From contig JAULJL010000015.1 of assembly GCA_030761205.1 (NCBI GenBank), positions 4,316,001 to 4,380,000 of the forward strand: a DNA stretch of 64,000 nucleotides. Direction: 5' to 3'. Shown piece by piece: positions 1-11,745 of this stretch; within the stretch, counting starts at the first letter, position 1, and every line of letters starts with the position of its first letter. Source of the stretch: Fremontodendron californicum (lineage: Eukaryota > Streptophyta > Magnoliopsida > Malvales > Malvaceae). Both the position numbers and the translations under genes were made by a program. The notes below the pieces were generated by a model. The model searched no databases. It had not been told where the DNA came from and was given only the letters and a program-made list of their open reading frames with translations.

Positions 1-1265
1 TCTAAAATCATTAGTCCGAGTGACTTTTGCTTCCACCCATTTCGAGACATAATCAATAGCAAGTAATATATAAAGATTGCCATAAGAAGAGGGAAAAGGT
101 TCCATAAAATACATGCCCCATACATCAAACATTTCAACAATTAGTATGGGAGTTTGAGGCATTTGATTTTTAGTACCTAAGTTACCTGTTCTTTGGCACC
201 TATCACATGACTTGCAAAAGAGGTATGCATCTTAAATAAGGTAGGCCAATAAAATCCACTGTCAAGCACTTTCATGGCTGTTTTCTTGGGTTCAAAATGC
301 CCTCCACATGCATAAGAGTGACAAAAGATTAGAATAGAATGAAATTCAAATTTAAGTATGCACCTTTTTATAATTTGATCAGAGCAATGCTTCCAAAGGT
401 AACGTTCATCCCAAATATAGTATTTGACATCACTCTTGATCTTATTTATTTGGGCTATTGTCAACTCTTGTGGCAACTGTTTGATGACTAAGTAATTAAC
501 AATATCAGCATACCAAGGGGTTGTTGTGCTTATGGAAAAGAGTTGCTCATCCGGAAAGTTCTCATGCAATGGTAGTGCATCCTCTTCATGAACTAATCGG
601 TTAAGATGGTCCGCAACCAGGTTGTCTTTACCTCTCTTATCTCTTATTTCTAAATCAAACTCTTGTAAGAGAAGTATCCATCTAATCAACCTTGGTTTGA
701 CCTCCTTCTTAGTGAGCAAATACCTTAGGGCTGCATGGTCAAAAAATACAATTATTTTAGTACCAATTAAATAAGAACGAAATTTCTCTAAAGCAAATAC
801 AACAGTCAAAAGTTCTTTTTTAGTAGTGGAATAGTTTAATTGAGCATCGTTAAGAATTCGGGAGGCATAATATATGGCATGTGAGGCTCTGCCAACCCGT
901 TTGCCCAAAACAGCTCCAATGGCATAGTCACTAGCATCACACATAATTTCAAACTGTACATTCCAATTTGGTGGTTGCATGATGGGAGCTGATGTCAAGA
1001 GTCCCTTCAAAGTGTCAAACGCTTTTTTGCATTTATCATCAAAGTGGAAATCCACATCTTTTTGTAACAACTTGCAAAGAGGTAGTGTTATTTTTGAGAA
1101 GTCTTTGATAAATCGTCTATAGAAACCTGCATGTCCAAGAAAAGAATGAACCTCTCTCACATTTGTGGGAGGTGGTAAAGAATGCATAATATCTATGTTA
1201 GATTTATCTACTTCTATTCCCTTAGAAGAAATAACATGGCCTAAAACTATTCCTTGTTCTACCAT
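1..1265 (-). pseudogene. Gypsy RNase H and start of integrase
   Basis: An uninterrupted frame at 177-1265 carries the end of the RT thumb/connection (GFYRRFIKDFS), then RNase H with CDASDYAIGAVLG and the LLTVVFALEKFRSYL block, then the start of an integrase zinc-binding region (CGGHFEPKKTA near 300). The HHCC finger becomes shifted out of frame near 177-230. Bases 1-170 still read as integrase core in another frame. In a working element this part degrades RNA in the hybrid and joins cDNA to the genome. It is the best preserved part of this copy and is cut by the window start. Confidence 0.85.
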
Positions 1266-1280
1266 AAAGCGACATTTTTC

Positions 1281-2058
1281 TTAATTCAATACAAGGTTAG
1301 TTTCCATGCATCTTTTAAGTACAAGGGTAAGGTTCTCTAGACATCTATCAAAAAAATCACCATAGACACTAAAATCATTCATGAAAACTTCTATGATGTT
1401 CTTTACATAATCTGAAAATATACTAACCATACACCTTTGGAATGTAGCTGGTGCCAAACGGCATACGCCTATAAGCAAAGGTACCAAAGGGACATGTGAA
1501 TGTGGTTTTCTCTTGGTCCTCCGGAGCAATTGCGATTTGATTGTAACCTGAAAATCCATCAAGAAAACAATAATGAGAATGACCAGCTAACCTTTCAAGC
1601 ATTTGATCAATAAAAGGTAAAGGAAAGTGGTCTTTGCGAGTTGTTGAATTAGTTTGTGATAGTCAATACAAACTCGCCACCCTGTTTGAATTCTAGTAGG
1701 AACAAGTTCATTCTCATTATTTTTAACAACAATTACATCAGATTTTTTAGGAACTACTTGGACTGGGCTCACCCATTTGCTATCCGAGATAGGATAGATC
1801 ACTCCAACATCTAAGAGCTTCAGTATCTTTTTTTTCAACCTCCATCATAGGTGGGTTCAATTTTCGTTGTGCTTCTCTTGTTGGTTTTGACCCTTCCTCT
1901 AACAAAACCCGGTGCATGCACATGGAATGGCTTATTCCCTTGATATCGGCAATTGTCCAACCAATTACTGTCTTATGCTCTCTAAGCACCCGGATAAGTC
2001 TCTCTTCTTGCAAAAGTGTGAGCTCTTTGACAATTATGACCGGTAGTGTCCTTTTCAC
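1281..2058 (-). pseudogene. Gypsy reverse transcriptase, frameshifted
   Basis: Three short frames together cover the RT: 1780-2058 (the conserved GWTIADIKGIS region leading in), 1587-1838 (WVSPVQVVPKKS and RVCIDYHKL), and 1281-1562 (a mixture of frames plus the catalytic region). The catalytic box reads FMND where FMDD is expected, so the first of the paired metal-binding aspartates has become asparagine. With at least two frameshifts and this substitution the enzyme cannot be active. Exact shift positions need alignment to a relative. Confidence 0.8.
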
Positions 2059-2836
2059 CTAAGAACACATATTTCAAGTGGTCCGGTAATGGTTTCAACT
2101 CCAAAGTTGGTGCTTGCAAAATGAAAGGTAAAAGTTTCTCATTAGATAAAGGCAATTCAATAAATGAATCATCAAACCTTGCATCTTTAGGTGGTAATGC
2201 TTGTAACGATGCTACTGCTTCTTCCACTTGTTCACTCAAGGCGAATTTCTCTTCTCCTTTAGAATTTTCCAAGCCAAGGTACCTGTTAATGGCTACTTCC
2301 AAACTATCTTCACCATTTAATTCAAAAGCTTTCTGTACCAAAGAGTTAATTATATTAATAGTAAAAATAGAGTGCACATCATTAGGGTATCTCATGGTCT
2401 CAAAAATATTAAAACGAATTATCTCGCCATCAAATTCCATAGTTAAAGTTTCATCATACACATCTATTTTAATCTTAGCTGTTTTTAAGAATGGCCTCCC
2501 TAAAAGAATGGGTGTTAGATTAGAAGACATCTCATCTTCCATCTCAAGAGCATAGAAATCAGCGGGAAAAACCAACTCATTAACTTGCACTAGGACATCT
2601 TCTATAACTCCTCTAAGATAAGTGTTAGAACGGTCAGTAAGTTGTATTATAACACTAGTTTTCTCTAATGGTCCTAGATTCAATGAAGCATAAATTGAAT
2701 ATGGCATTACATTAATGGATGCTCCTAGATCTAGCATAGCACGCTCAAACCTGGTGTTGCCTATCTTACAAGGAATGGTAAACATACCTGGATCCTTGCA
2801 TTTAGTTGGGAGTTTCTTTTGAAGAACACCTGACAC
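1982..2836 (-). pseudogene. Gypsy retropepsin-like aspartic protease region
   Basis: This 284-codon frame contains MLDLGASINVMP, the plant Athila/gypsy form of the active site (DLGAS in place of DTGA), followed by the flap region and LLGRPFL. The remainder is the linker leading to RT. It would process the Gag-Pol polyprotein in an active element. The frame is open, but the flanking gag and RT frames are broken, so this is a relic coding segment and not a host gene. Confidence 0.8.
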
Positions 2837-3725
2837 ATTTTCTCCCCACTTACCTTTTCATTTCCTTTCAACTTCCGTTTCGAAGTGCATAACTCTTTTA
2901 GAAACTTGGCATATCTTGGCACTTGCTTGATAGCATCTAGTAAAGGAAATTTCACTTCTACTTTCCGGAAGGTTTCCAAAATCCCCTTCTGCTAGGAAAA
3001 AGTGGAGGAGTTATATAAGAAGAAAAAGATGGTTTAGAAATTACCTTTTGTAGTGGCTCTTTGGGATGTGAAGATGATGCCAAGGTGTTGTCCTCCCTTT
3101 GAGCATTATTCTTTTGTGGTGTCTCAAGCTGTTTCCCACTTCTTAAAGTTACGGCATTGGCATTTTCTCTGGGATTCACTATGGTTTGGAAAGGTAATTT
3201 TTCAAAATCCCTTGCTTGGTTTTGATTGATTGCTGTTGCCATTTGCCCAATTTGAGTCTCTATTTGGCTCATCTTTGTTGCCATTTGTCTGTTTGTATCC
3301 TTTATATCCTGTTGCATTTGCAATTGATTAGTAGTAAGGGATTTAACAAGATCTGCTAGAGACTCAATTGAATTTTGTTGTGGTGGTACTTGTTGTCGGG
3401 TTTGATATGATTGTTGAACCCTTTGTTGATAACCAGATTGTCTATTGTCAAATGGTGGATGAGTAGCTTGTGATTGGTTTCCTCCATAATTGAAGTTTGG
3501 ATGATCCCACCATCCTGGATTGTAAGTGTTAAGAGTAGGGATCATACTTTCTTGGTTGACCCGGGAATCCACCCATAGCATTAACATGTTCGTTTGGATC
3601 ATTTTGAAGTGTTGGGCACATATCAATTTGGTGCCCTATGTTTGAACATATACCACAAGCCTTCACTTGCTGTATTAGACCTACAGCCATTTGTTCCACA
3701 AGGGAAGACAGTTTATCAAATTTTT

Positions 3726-3733
3726 GTTCAAAG
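3726..3733. repeat. Target-site duplication GTTCAAAG of the hAT MITE, left copy
   Basis: The right copy is at 4247-4254. Removing the MITE and one copy would restore continuity of the gag frame across the junction. Confidence 0.88.
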
Positions 3734-4246
3734 CAGTATTGTCAAGGGCGCAAGGCGCACTCTAGACGCTAGAACCCTTATATTGCCTTAGGCGCAAAGC
3801 GCAAAAAAAGCGCTCGCCTGAGTGAAGTAAGGCGCAATATTTATATGTGTGTCTATGTATGTATATATATAATAAGCTTAAGATATATGTGGTCCAGTTT
3901 ATCTACAAAACGTGCAATTTATTTTTTGCCCAATATGCATGATTTTCTTATGGTCCCGTATCTGTTGTTGAATACTCAAATATTGAGAAGTGGAGAATTT
4001 GATACTATCTCCTTTCTTACTAGTAAAGGTACATCTAATGAAAAAAGTTAAAATTAAAGAAATTAAAGAGAACTTCAATCAGGCGAGCTTTTTTTACGCC
4101 TATCGCCTTACAAAAAAGCGCGCCTAGGCGCACCAGGCGTGCGCCTGATCAAATGAGCCTCACCCGAAAGGGTCTGAGGCGCTTTTGTTATCTAATGCTA
4201 AGGCGCAAGGCGTAGGCGCGCCTAGGCGCACGCCTTGACAACACTG
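3734..4246. mobile_element. hAT-type MITE nested in the gypsy gag
   Basis: The ends are near-perfect inverted repeats: CAGTATTGTCAAGG on the left and CCTTGACAACACTG on the right. The element is flanked by the identical 8-bp duplication GTTCAAAG (3726-3733 and 4247-4254). An 8-bp duplication and CAGTG-type ends are hallmarks of the hAT superfamily. It is 513 bp long, has no coding capacity, and has GC-rich subterminal runs built on AGGCGC/GGCGCGCC at both ends. It is younger than the gypsy element it interrupts. Assignment to hAT is strong; the family is not identified. Confidence 0.88.
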
Positions 4247-5120
4247 GTTCAAAGGTTGATGTACTTACCTCATTGACTTTTTTAGGTTGTGGTGGTGGTT
4301 CCTCTCTCATGTTGAATTGTTGTGAGTTGGCTGCCATGTTGGAGATGAGAAGTCTAGCAGCTTTGGGAGTTTTATAAACTAGTGCTCCCCCACTTGATGC
4401 ATCTATCATGCGTCTCTCCGTGGGCAAGAGACCTTCATAGAAATATTGGATGAGCAGTTTACTTATCTGATGGTGCGGACGTGATGCACAAAGTTTCTTG
4501 AACCTCTCCCAATATTCATACAAGAATTCTTCGTTGTATTGCCAAATCCCACATATTTTCTTTCTAATATTGACAGCCTTAGATGCTGGAAAATATCTTT
4601 CCAAGAATGCTCTTTTCATCCCATTCCATGTAGTGATAGTCCCGGATGGTAGATAGTAGAGCCATTCCTTTGCCGAGTCAGCTAGAGAGAATGGGAATGC
4701 TCTTAACTTTATTTGCTCTTTCGTGGCCCCGGTTAGTCTCATACTTGAGCAAACTACATGGAATTTCTTGAGGTGTTTATTTGGATCATCTCCTGCAAAA
4801 CCATGAAAAGTTGGGAGAATATGAATCAAACCAGATTTTAATTCAAAAGCTACTTCAAGATTAGCATATTCAATGCATAAAGGTTGTTGATCCAAATCCG
4901 GAGCGGCTAGCTCCTTGAGAGTTCGGTTATCAGCAGCCATCTCTCCTTGTTCCTCTTGGATAGTTTGGATCAACTTTTCGTTCGTTTTTTGGTGGGAAGT
5001 TATGAATTCTCGAATTCTCCTAAGTCAAAAGTGAGGTTCTTCTTCTTTGGGAGATTGAGACATTCACTGGAAAAAAAAAAAAAAGATTAAACCAAATAAC
5101 TAATAAACTAAAAAAAACAA

Positions 5121-5138
5121 TCCCCGGCAACGACGTCA
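5121..5138 (-). other. Primer-binding site of the gypsy element (tRNA-Asp type)
   Basis: The plus-strand bases match the 3' end of plant tRNA-Asp(GTC), TCCCCGGCAACGGCGCCA, with two G/C-to-A/T changes. On the minus strand this is the expected complement lying just inside the LTR. The tRNA comparison comes from memory of the gene sequence. The two mismatches fit an old, decayed copy. Confidence 0.75.
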
Positions 5139-5144
5139 AAATCT

Positions 5145-6693
5145 TGATGCACTCAAAAGAGTATATCTTATTTAATCCTTGCACTAAAAATATCAATTGT
5201 AAAGTATAGTGATTAGCAAGGTTCGAGTCCACAGGGATTGGTGTTTAGTTTAAGAATTATTAGTTTAAACTTAAATTCAATGAAAACAAAATAAATTTTT
5301 TTTTTTTTTTAAATCAGTTTAAAAATAAAGCAATCAATAAAAAGTAAGAAAACAAATAAATAAGAAGTGATCAGATGTGAGAAATATGGCTAAAAGTTCA
5401 TTCTCCACCACTAGACATCATTAAGAATCAAATTCAGATCTATCAATATCAATTATCTATCAAAGTTAACAACCGTAATTCATCCTGTGTTACCCCAATC
5501 TTTCCTTAGTTTGTCGTTAAGTAGGACGAACGCCACTACTTAATCTCTAACTATCAAATAACCTAAGATAAACATCATTAGATTTAAAGTGATAGCAGCT
5601 TTATGATGAGAAAGATAGGTTGATTTAAGTAACAAACACATAAACATGGATTCATTCAACTTATGTTATGTTCTACTTCATAATTCCTGAAAATCCAACA
5701 TAATCATGAATTACAAATTTCCACTATTTAATAGAAATCAAGGCAATTACACGGATCAAGATTTCTAAACTAACATTAGATAATTATCAAGATCTATTTA
5801 GTTTGCAACCTAAACAAATCAAGACAATATCATGAAAAATTCTTGTAGAAAAACATAAACAATTTTGATAGAAAACTAATATATAATGAAATCTAAAAAT
5901 TAATTATATAACATGTCTAGAGCTTTGAAATCACCCTTAACCAAATAAAAGTTTAGCCTTGCATAGGCATAGTTAACATAAATATGAATATTAAAAAAAA
6001 ACTAAAAAGAAAAATAAAATAAAACTAAGAGAAGAAGAATAAGAATAAGAAGATTGATAAATAATCAATAGCATGTCATAGTTGGTGGCTCAAAAGATGG
6101 TATTTATAGAGTTTTCAAATCTTGGAAACCCTTTCTTGCTGATCAAGGAAGCTAGGAGTCAAAGGAGTGCAAAATAGGCAAGATTTTCGAGTTTTGCGGT
6201 ATTTCCCTGTTTTGAGGACAGTAGGGTCGGCGCCGCAGCGCCAAATACATTGACTTGCACTTTTTTGCTCACTGACGTCGGTTTCACGACTGCTGCACTG
6301 TCTCGCACCTCGTCGGCTAATTTGGATGACCATCCATTGTCCGATTTAGGCGTGTAAACTATCGTTGGAAAGGTATTTAAGTCAGCTTCAAAAGTCAAGG
6401 AGGAAGTTTCTTCAAATAATGACTTTAACATAATGATTTCCTTGCAACAAGCTCTAGAGATCAGATCTGCCTGATCATCTAGCACTAAGAAATTGATCTT
6501 TTTGACTCCCAAGTCTTCTTTCATCTTGTAATTATGATTTTGTAAGCTCTTTACCATCATAATGACATGTTTTGATCTCTTCCAAAATACCTATAATTCA
6601 TAAAAATATAATAATTTGTCAAGAAACTTAAGAATTAAAGCACAAAGTATAAAGAAATAATACATGAAAATGTATGCAATTACGCACTTATCA
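5145..6693 (-). repeat. 5' LTR of the gypsy element
   Basis: On the minus strand it begins TGATAAGTGCGTAATTG (from 6693) and ends GTGCATCA (at 5145), just before the primer site, giving TG...CA ends and a length near 1.55 kb. That size fits Athila-type LTRs. It holds a TATA box at 6101-6109 in element orientation. A 133-codon open frame at 6159-6560 shows no recognised domain and is treated as LTR sequence. The boundaries are inferred from a single LTR. Confidence 0.65.
6101..6112 (-). promoter_or_regulatory. LTR TATA box
   Basis: The minus-strand sequence ACTCTATAAATA lies about 580 bp inside the LTR, a normal position for the U3 promoter of such an element. No other core element was recognised. 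Confidence 0.5.
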
Positions 6694-9411
6694 TACTCTT
6701 AATTTACTATTGATAAGTTCATTTGTGCAATGTTTGAATACAAACCTTTATAACCACAGTTGTCACTAGCTATCTATCAGCCTTAAGTGAGTGAGTGAAA
6801 TGGGTTGCTCAGCCTGACCAGTCCAACAAGATGAGTATAGAGTTGAGGTTAAGGTTAAGGTTATTAATTGCTCATTGTCTCATAGGGACTAGATTGGGCT
6901 AAAATTTGCTCTCTTTTAGATAGCAAGAGGCCCAAGAACCTAAGAGTTCTATATGGAACCTTGTCCAAGCATTAAATCCTTTATACCCCACAAGTTTGTT
7001 ATGGATAACATGTATAATTAGAAGTAAAGTAGAGAACATGTATGCTTAAAAAATAGAAAATGATAAGCACAAATATCTGAATATCAACCTAAAACTTGGA
7101 TTTGGTAAAGTTTGTTTTATAGACAAGTAATTTATGCTACTGCTTTCCTTTGGAAAAAGGAATAGGAAAACAAACTATTGACCTGGTGGGTAGGTTGAGG
7201 CCCCTTCATTTATTCTTACTTGTTGGGCTTGGGTTTGTTTGTTTGAGATTGAAGGTGAGCTAGGCTCAGGCCTATCATAGAACGTTTTATCTGATCATTT
7301 CATTGATGTTACAAAGTGCTTTTTCTAAATTCAGATGCCAAGAAGAAGATTCAAGCGTTTGCCTATCATACCATTGCTTCTCGTGTCTCATCTAATACAG
7401 TCAGCATTTAGCTTGGTATAAGTTGTCTGAGTGGCAAAAGATTTTATCAAATTTTATTGGCCAGATTGCTTAACTAAGATGATAGGCTATGAATGCTGTG
7501 AGCTAGTTACCTTATTATAGTATTATTCCCCCATTGATAAACCACAGAAATACATCACTGTTTCTTTTTTCATTTTTAGTGGTCAATATCAGCTAAATAA
7601 TGGCTTCACTTGCTAGAAATTTTCTGAATGCTCCTTGTGATATATGAGAAAAGATATGTATTTGTAATGATCTATGCCAATAAAATAGGGACCATGTTGC
7701 TTATTTTGTTCTTCACTAACCCACTTTTTTTTAAAACTTGACTCCCCTCTTTTTTTGCCTTTGGCCTTAATCTTTATCTTCCCTTTTGGTAATTCAGTAA
7801 TGTTAACTTTTTAGCATACATCTTCTAGAGTGCCTTCTGGACTATACCATGCATGCACCCGACAGGGAATTTTAAATTCTTTAATTGGTGCCTTTCTTCC
7901 TTACATTTGAATGCTTTTCTTATGTCAAAAGGAGATATCATTGACATTATTATAATCACTAGTTTTTACTTTATATATAGTTTTGATGACTGTAAACTAC
8001 CTTACATATAGAAGAGAAGAGGTTTGAAATAGAATTTTAGACTTTTTAGTGCAAGAAGCTTCTCTTTTGACTGCCAAAACCGATTAGCAGTCTGCCCTAG
8101 AAGTCTGCCATTTTAAGGTGCTAGGACTTAGGTAGTGGAGTTGAGTGGGGTGCACTGCAGGCACCTAATTAGATACTAATAATTTTTATTTATATTTTAA
8201 GGTCTGGAGTATGGACTCTGGGTTGATGAAATAGTTTGTCAAAAACATAGCTGATAGCCTGATAGCATAGCTCTCTTTGGGAACTAATTTCATCTTTTAT
8301 GAAAATAAATACTCTGTTGTATATATGATTTTGTAATCCATTTGACTTTGTAAAAAGCCATGCGTCGTTGAAACTTGAAACTTGAAAGCTATGTTGCTTA
8401 GATTTTTTATTTTTTATTTTTTAAAATATTCGTGTCCGATGTATATCTGGACATGGGTATGAGGTATGATCTTCCAAGAACTCTCTAAATATATGAAAAT
8501 CTTGAAACAAAATTGAACATACTCGTGTCCGACACTCACATCCGAGTTCAAATAACATAATTTGAAAGCAGACTCTAATTTTTTTTTTTTTTTTTAGCTT
8601 AATTCATCTTGCATTAAATCGTGTTAATTTGGGTTGGATGCATCAATATTCAATCTATAGGCACAAGAAAATCACTTTACCAACAAAAACAAATGTTGAA
8701 ATAGTCATGTTTTATTTTTTTACATAAAAAAGATTGCAGTTTAGGTCTTTTAGGAATAAAAGAAAGGATTGTCAAGAAGTTAAGATTCGAATTTCAAACT
8801 TGTTAAATGTCATTATTACATAAATAAACTGGATTAAATCTTGATTCTGAAATATTCGTTTTCAGTTGTCATATATTTTCATTTTTGGATGTTATTTCTT
8901 TGATTAATTGTGACTTTACTGTACACTTATCTTTCATATCCATGGAAAGTGTAATTTTAGCATAGTGTTGTAGAAGATGACATTCTTGGATTTAAGTTAA
9001 GGAGATGAGTCGTACCTTTCACCTACAAATTCCAGATTACTTTACGGGTTCAAGTCATGGCATGTCAAGTTCCATCAATATTTTTAATATATTTTACGCA
9101 ACTTCTATGAAGCTGAAAATTCAATGATTCTTTATTAGAATATCATCCTTTTTGGAAGCGAAGAAAAAAAAAAAATTGAAATTTAGAGCATTAGACTTTG
9201 ACAAGAGATGGAGTATAGTTGCATTATTTAATTGTCTCCAATGAGGTTTTGTTTCATTTTTTCATATTTTGCTAAAATAAAAGTCTTTTTTATATTAATT
9301 TATGTTATACGTGTTTTATACGTAAATGATATAATAAATTAATATTATTTATTATAATATATATAATTAATTATTAGATTTTTTTGATAAAGCTATATAT
9401 TATATATTTTT
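6694..9411. other. Intergenic spacer, left
   Basis: No complete gene was found. It contains a possible exon relic at 7334-7405 and one copy of a dispersed 130-bp repeat at 8431-8560. Poly-T runs and low-complexity AT sequence make up much of the remainder. Confidence 0.6.
8431..8560 (+). repeat. Dispersed repeat R1, copy a
   Basis: This stretch (beginning CGTGTCCGATGTATATCTGG) aligns by eye along its whole length with 61191-61322 in the same orientation. Shared blocks include CTAAATATATGAAAA, ACTCGT and CGAATAACATAA-like ends. It contains inward-facing GTGTCCGA/CCGACAC-type motifs. The origin is unknown; it could be the end of a non-autonomous transposon. Confidence 0.6.
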
Positions 9412-11745
9412 TTATTTTGATATAAAATTATTTCAAATGATATCAAAATTATTACAAATTTTATTAAAATTATATCAAAAGTTATCAAAATTATTACTTA
9501 TGTTATTAAAATTGTTACAAATCAAAAGTCATTAAAATTATATCAATAGTTATCAATATTATATCAATGGTTATCAATATTATATCAAAGGTTATCAAAA
9601 AATTATTAAAATAATATCAAAGGTTAAATAAAATTACATAAAATATTATTAAAGTTATATCAAAAATTAAAAAATTATATCAAATGTTATCAAAATCATA
9701 TTAAAGGTTGTCAAAATTATATCAAAGATCATCAAAATTATATCAAGGTTATCAAAATTATATCAAAAGCTACCAAAATCATATAAAAAAATTATCAAAA
9801 TTACGTCAACGGTTGTCAAAATTATATCAAAAGTTGTCAAATTTTTTACAAATGTTATCAAAATTATATTAAAGGTTAGCAAAACTATTAAAAATGTTAT
9901 CAAAATTATTATAAAAGCTATCAAAAGTTACAAAAATTATATAAAAAATTATCATAATTATATCAAGAGTTATCCTAAAATTATATCAATGGTTACCAGG
10001 ATTATAAAAAAGTTATCGAAATTATATTAAAAATTATCAAAATTATTACAAAAGTTGTCAAAATTATATTTAAGGTTATCAAAATTATTACAAATGTTAT
10101 CAAAATTATATGAAAAATTATCAAAATGATACCAAATTTATATCAAAATTATCAAAATCATATCAAAGATTACCACTTATATAAGAAGTTATCAAAATTA
10201 TATGAAAGATTATCAAAAATATATCACAGGTTATCAAAATTGTATAAAGGTTATCAAAATTATATCAAAGATTATTAAAATGATAAATTCATATTAAAGG
10301 CTATAAAAATCATAAAAAGTTATAAAATTATATCGAAAGTTATCAAAATTATTTCGAAGGTTATTAAAATTATATCTAAAACTAACAAAACAATTGCAAA
10401 AGTTATCAAAATTATATTAAAAGTTATTAAAATCATATAAAACGTTACCATAATCATATCAAGTGTTACCAAATTATATAAAAAATTATCAAAAAGTTGT
10501 CAAAATTATATAAAAAATTATCAAAATTATATCGAAGGTTACCAAAATTATATTAAAGATTATCAAAACCAAAATTATATCAAAAGTTAACAAAATCGTA
10601 TAAAAGGTTATCAAAATTATATTAAAGATTTTCAAAATTATATTAAACAATATCAAAATTGTATCAAATACTACGAAAATTTTATCAGAAGTTATCAAAA
10701 TCATATAAAAAATTATCAAAATGACAAAGTCATATTAAAATTCATCAAAATTATAAAAGGTTATCAAAATCATATCAAAAGTTAACAAAAGTACATCAAA
10801 GGTTATCAAAAATACATTAAAGGCTATAAAAAATCATATCAAAAGTTATTAAAATCATTTTAAAAGTTATCAAAAATATATTAAAAGTTATCAAAATTGT
10901 GTAAAGGTTATCAAAAATGACAAAATCATATAAAAAACTATCAAAATCATATTGAAGACTATCAAAATTATTTCAAAATTTATCAAAATCATATTAAAAA
11001 TTATCAACATTATATTAAGATACCAAAATTATATCAAAGACTATCAAAATTACACCAAAAGTTATCAAAATCATATTAAATATTATCAAAATGACAAATC
11101 ATATTAAAAGTTATCAAAATCATATTAAATGTTAACAAAATTACATCAAATGCTATCAAAATTATATCAAAAAGTTATTAAAATCATATTGAAGGTTATC
11201 AAAATTGTATAAAGGTTATGAAAATGACAAAATCATATTAAAGACTATCAAAATCATAAAAGGTTATCATTATCATATCAAAGGTTATCAAAATTATATC
11301 AAATATTACCAAAAATATTTTAAAAGTTACCAAAATTATGTAAAAATTTACCAAAACACTTACAAATGTTAACAAGATTATATAAAAAATTATCAAAATT
11401 ATATCAAAAGTTAGCAAACTATTACAAAGGTTATCAAATTATATTAAAAGTTATTGAAATTATATTAAAATGTATCAAAATTATATCAAATGTTATTAAA
11501 ATCATATTAAAATTTACCAAAATCATATTAAGATTCTCAAAAGGTTACTAAAATGATATCAAGCGTTATCGAAATTATATCAAATATTATTAAAATTATA
11601 TCAAATATTATCAAAACCAAAATTATACTAAAAGTTAACAAAATTATATAAAAGGTTGCCATAATTATATTAAAAGTTATCAAAATTATTTAAAAGTGTT
11701 ATTATATATATTACATTATATAAAAGGTTATGTATTTATTGTTAC
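9412..11745. repeat. Degenerate 21-bp satellite array (10 + 11 bp half-units)
   Basis: About 2.3 kb is built from repeats of roughly TATCAAAGGT (10 bp) followed by TATCAAAATTA (11 bp), giving a 21-bp unit and on the order of 110 copies. A clean run is seen around 9541-9600. Copies vary by substitution and by 1-2 bp slips, and the unit often reads CAAAATTATAT CAAAGGTTAT. Each half-unit has a short A-tract, so A-tracts recur every 10-11 bp. Each unit also contains TTATC (GATAA on the other strand). Open frames in it, such as 10489-10719 minus, are by-products of the repeat. No host gene is present. Confidence 0.92.

Larger units (their letters stand above)
2958..5063 (-). pseudogene. Gypsy gag, split by a hAT MITE
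   Basis: The probable start is the ATG at 5061-5063, with an in-frame TGA 12 codons later. A long open part (4255-4973) carries the retrotransposon gag domain (KEWLYYLPSGTITTWNGMKRAF). The frame then runs into a 513-bp MITE at 3734-4246. Beyond the MITE, 3600-3720 encodes a zinc knuckle of CX2CX4HX4C form (CGICSNIGHQIDMC). After another shift, 2958-3626 continues as the Gln-rich end of gag. The gene would encode the structural nucleocapsid polyprotein. At least three independent lesions make it non-functional. Confidence 0.85.
1..6693 (-). mobile_element. Ty3/gypsy (Athila-like) LTR retrotransposon, truncated by window edge
   Basis: Read on the minus strand, the order is LTR (5145-6693), primer-binding site, gag, aspartic protease, reverse transcriptase, RNase H, start of integrase, then the window edge. 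The domain order RT-RNaseH-IN is that of Ty3/gypsy. The tRNA-Asp type primer site, the DLGAS protease motif and the gag style suggest the Athila/Tat side; that lineage call is inference. The element is dead: frames are broken in gag and RT, gag is split by a hAT MITE, and there is a stop 12 codons after the likely gag start. The second LTR lies outside the window, so age and the target duplication cannot be read. Confidence 0.9.

Noticed and set aside
5215..5240. tRNA T-arm-like GGTTCGAGTCC
   Set aside because: Part of the gypsy LTR; no surrounding acceptor, D or anticodon arms could be folded.
6159..6560. 133-codon minus-strand open frame
   Set aside because: It lies inside the gypsy LTR and shows no domain; open frames in LTRs are common.
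10489..10719. Minus-strand open frame with isoleucine/leucine-rich hydrophobic product
   Set aside because: It is a reading of the 21-bp satellite repeat; the periodic protein reflects the DNA unit.
11366..11551. Plus-strand open frame with lysine/isoleucine repeats
   Set aside because: Same satellite, opposite strand; no independent evidence of coding.
9412..11745. CRISPR-like array
   Set aside because: No distinct spacers; the repeats are contiguous and degenerate, and the DNA is from a plant.
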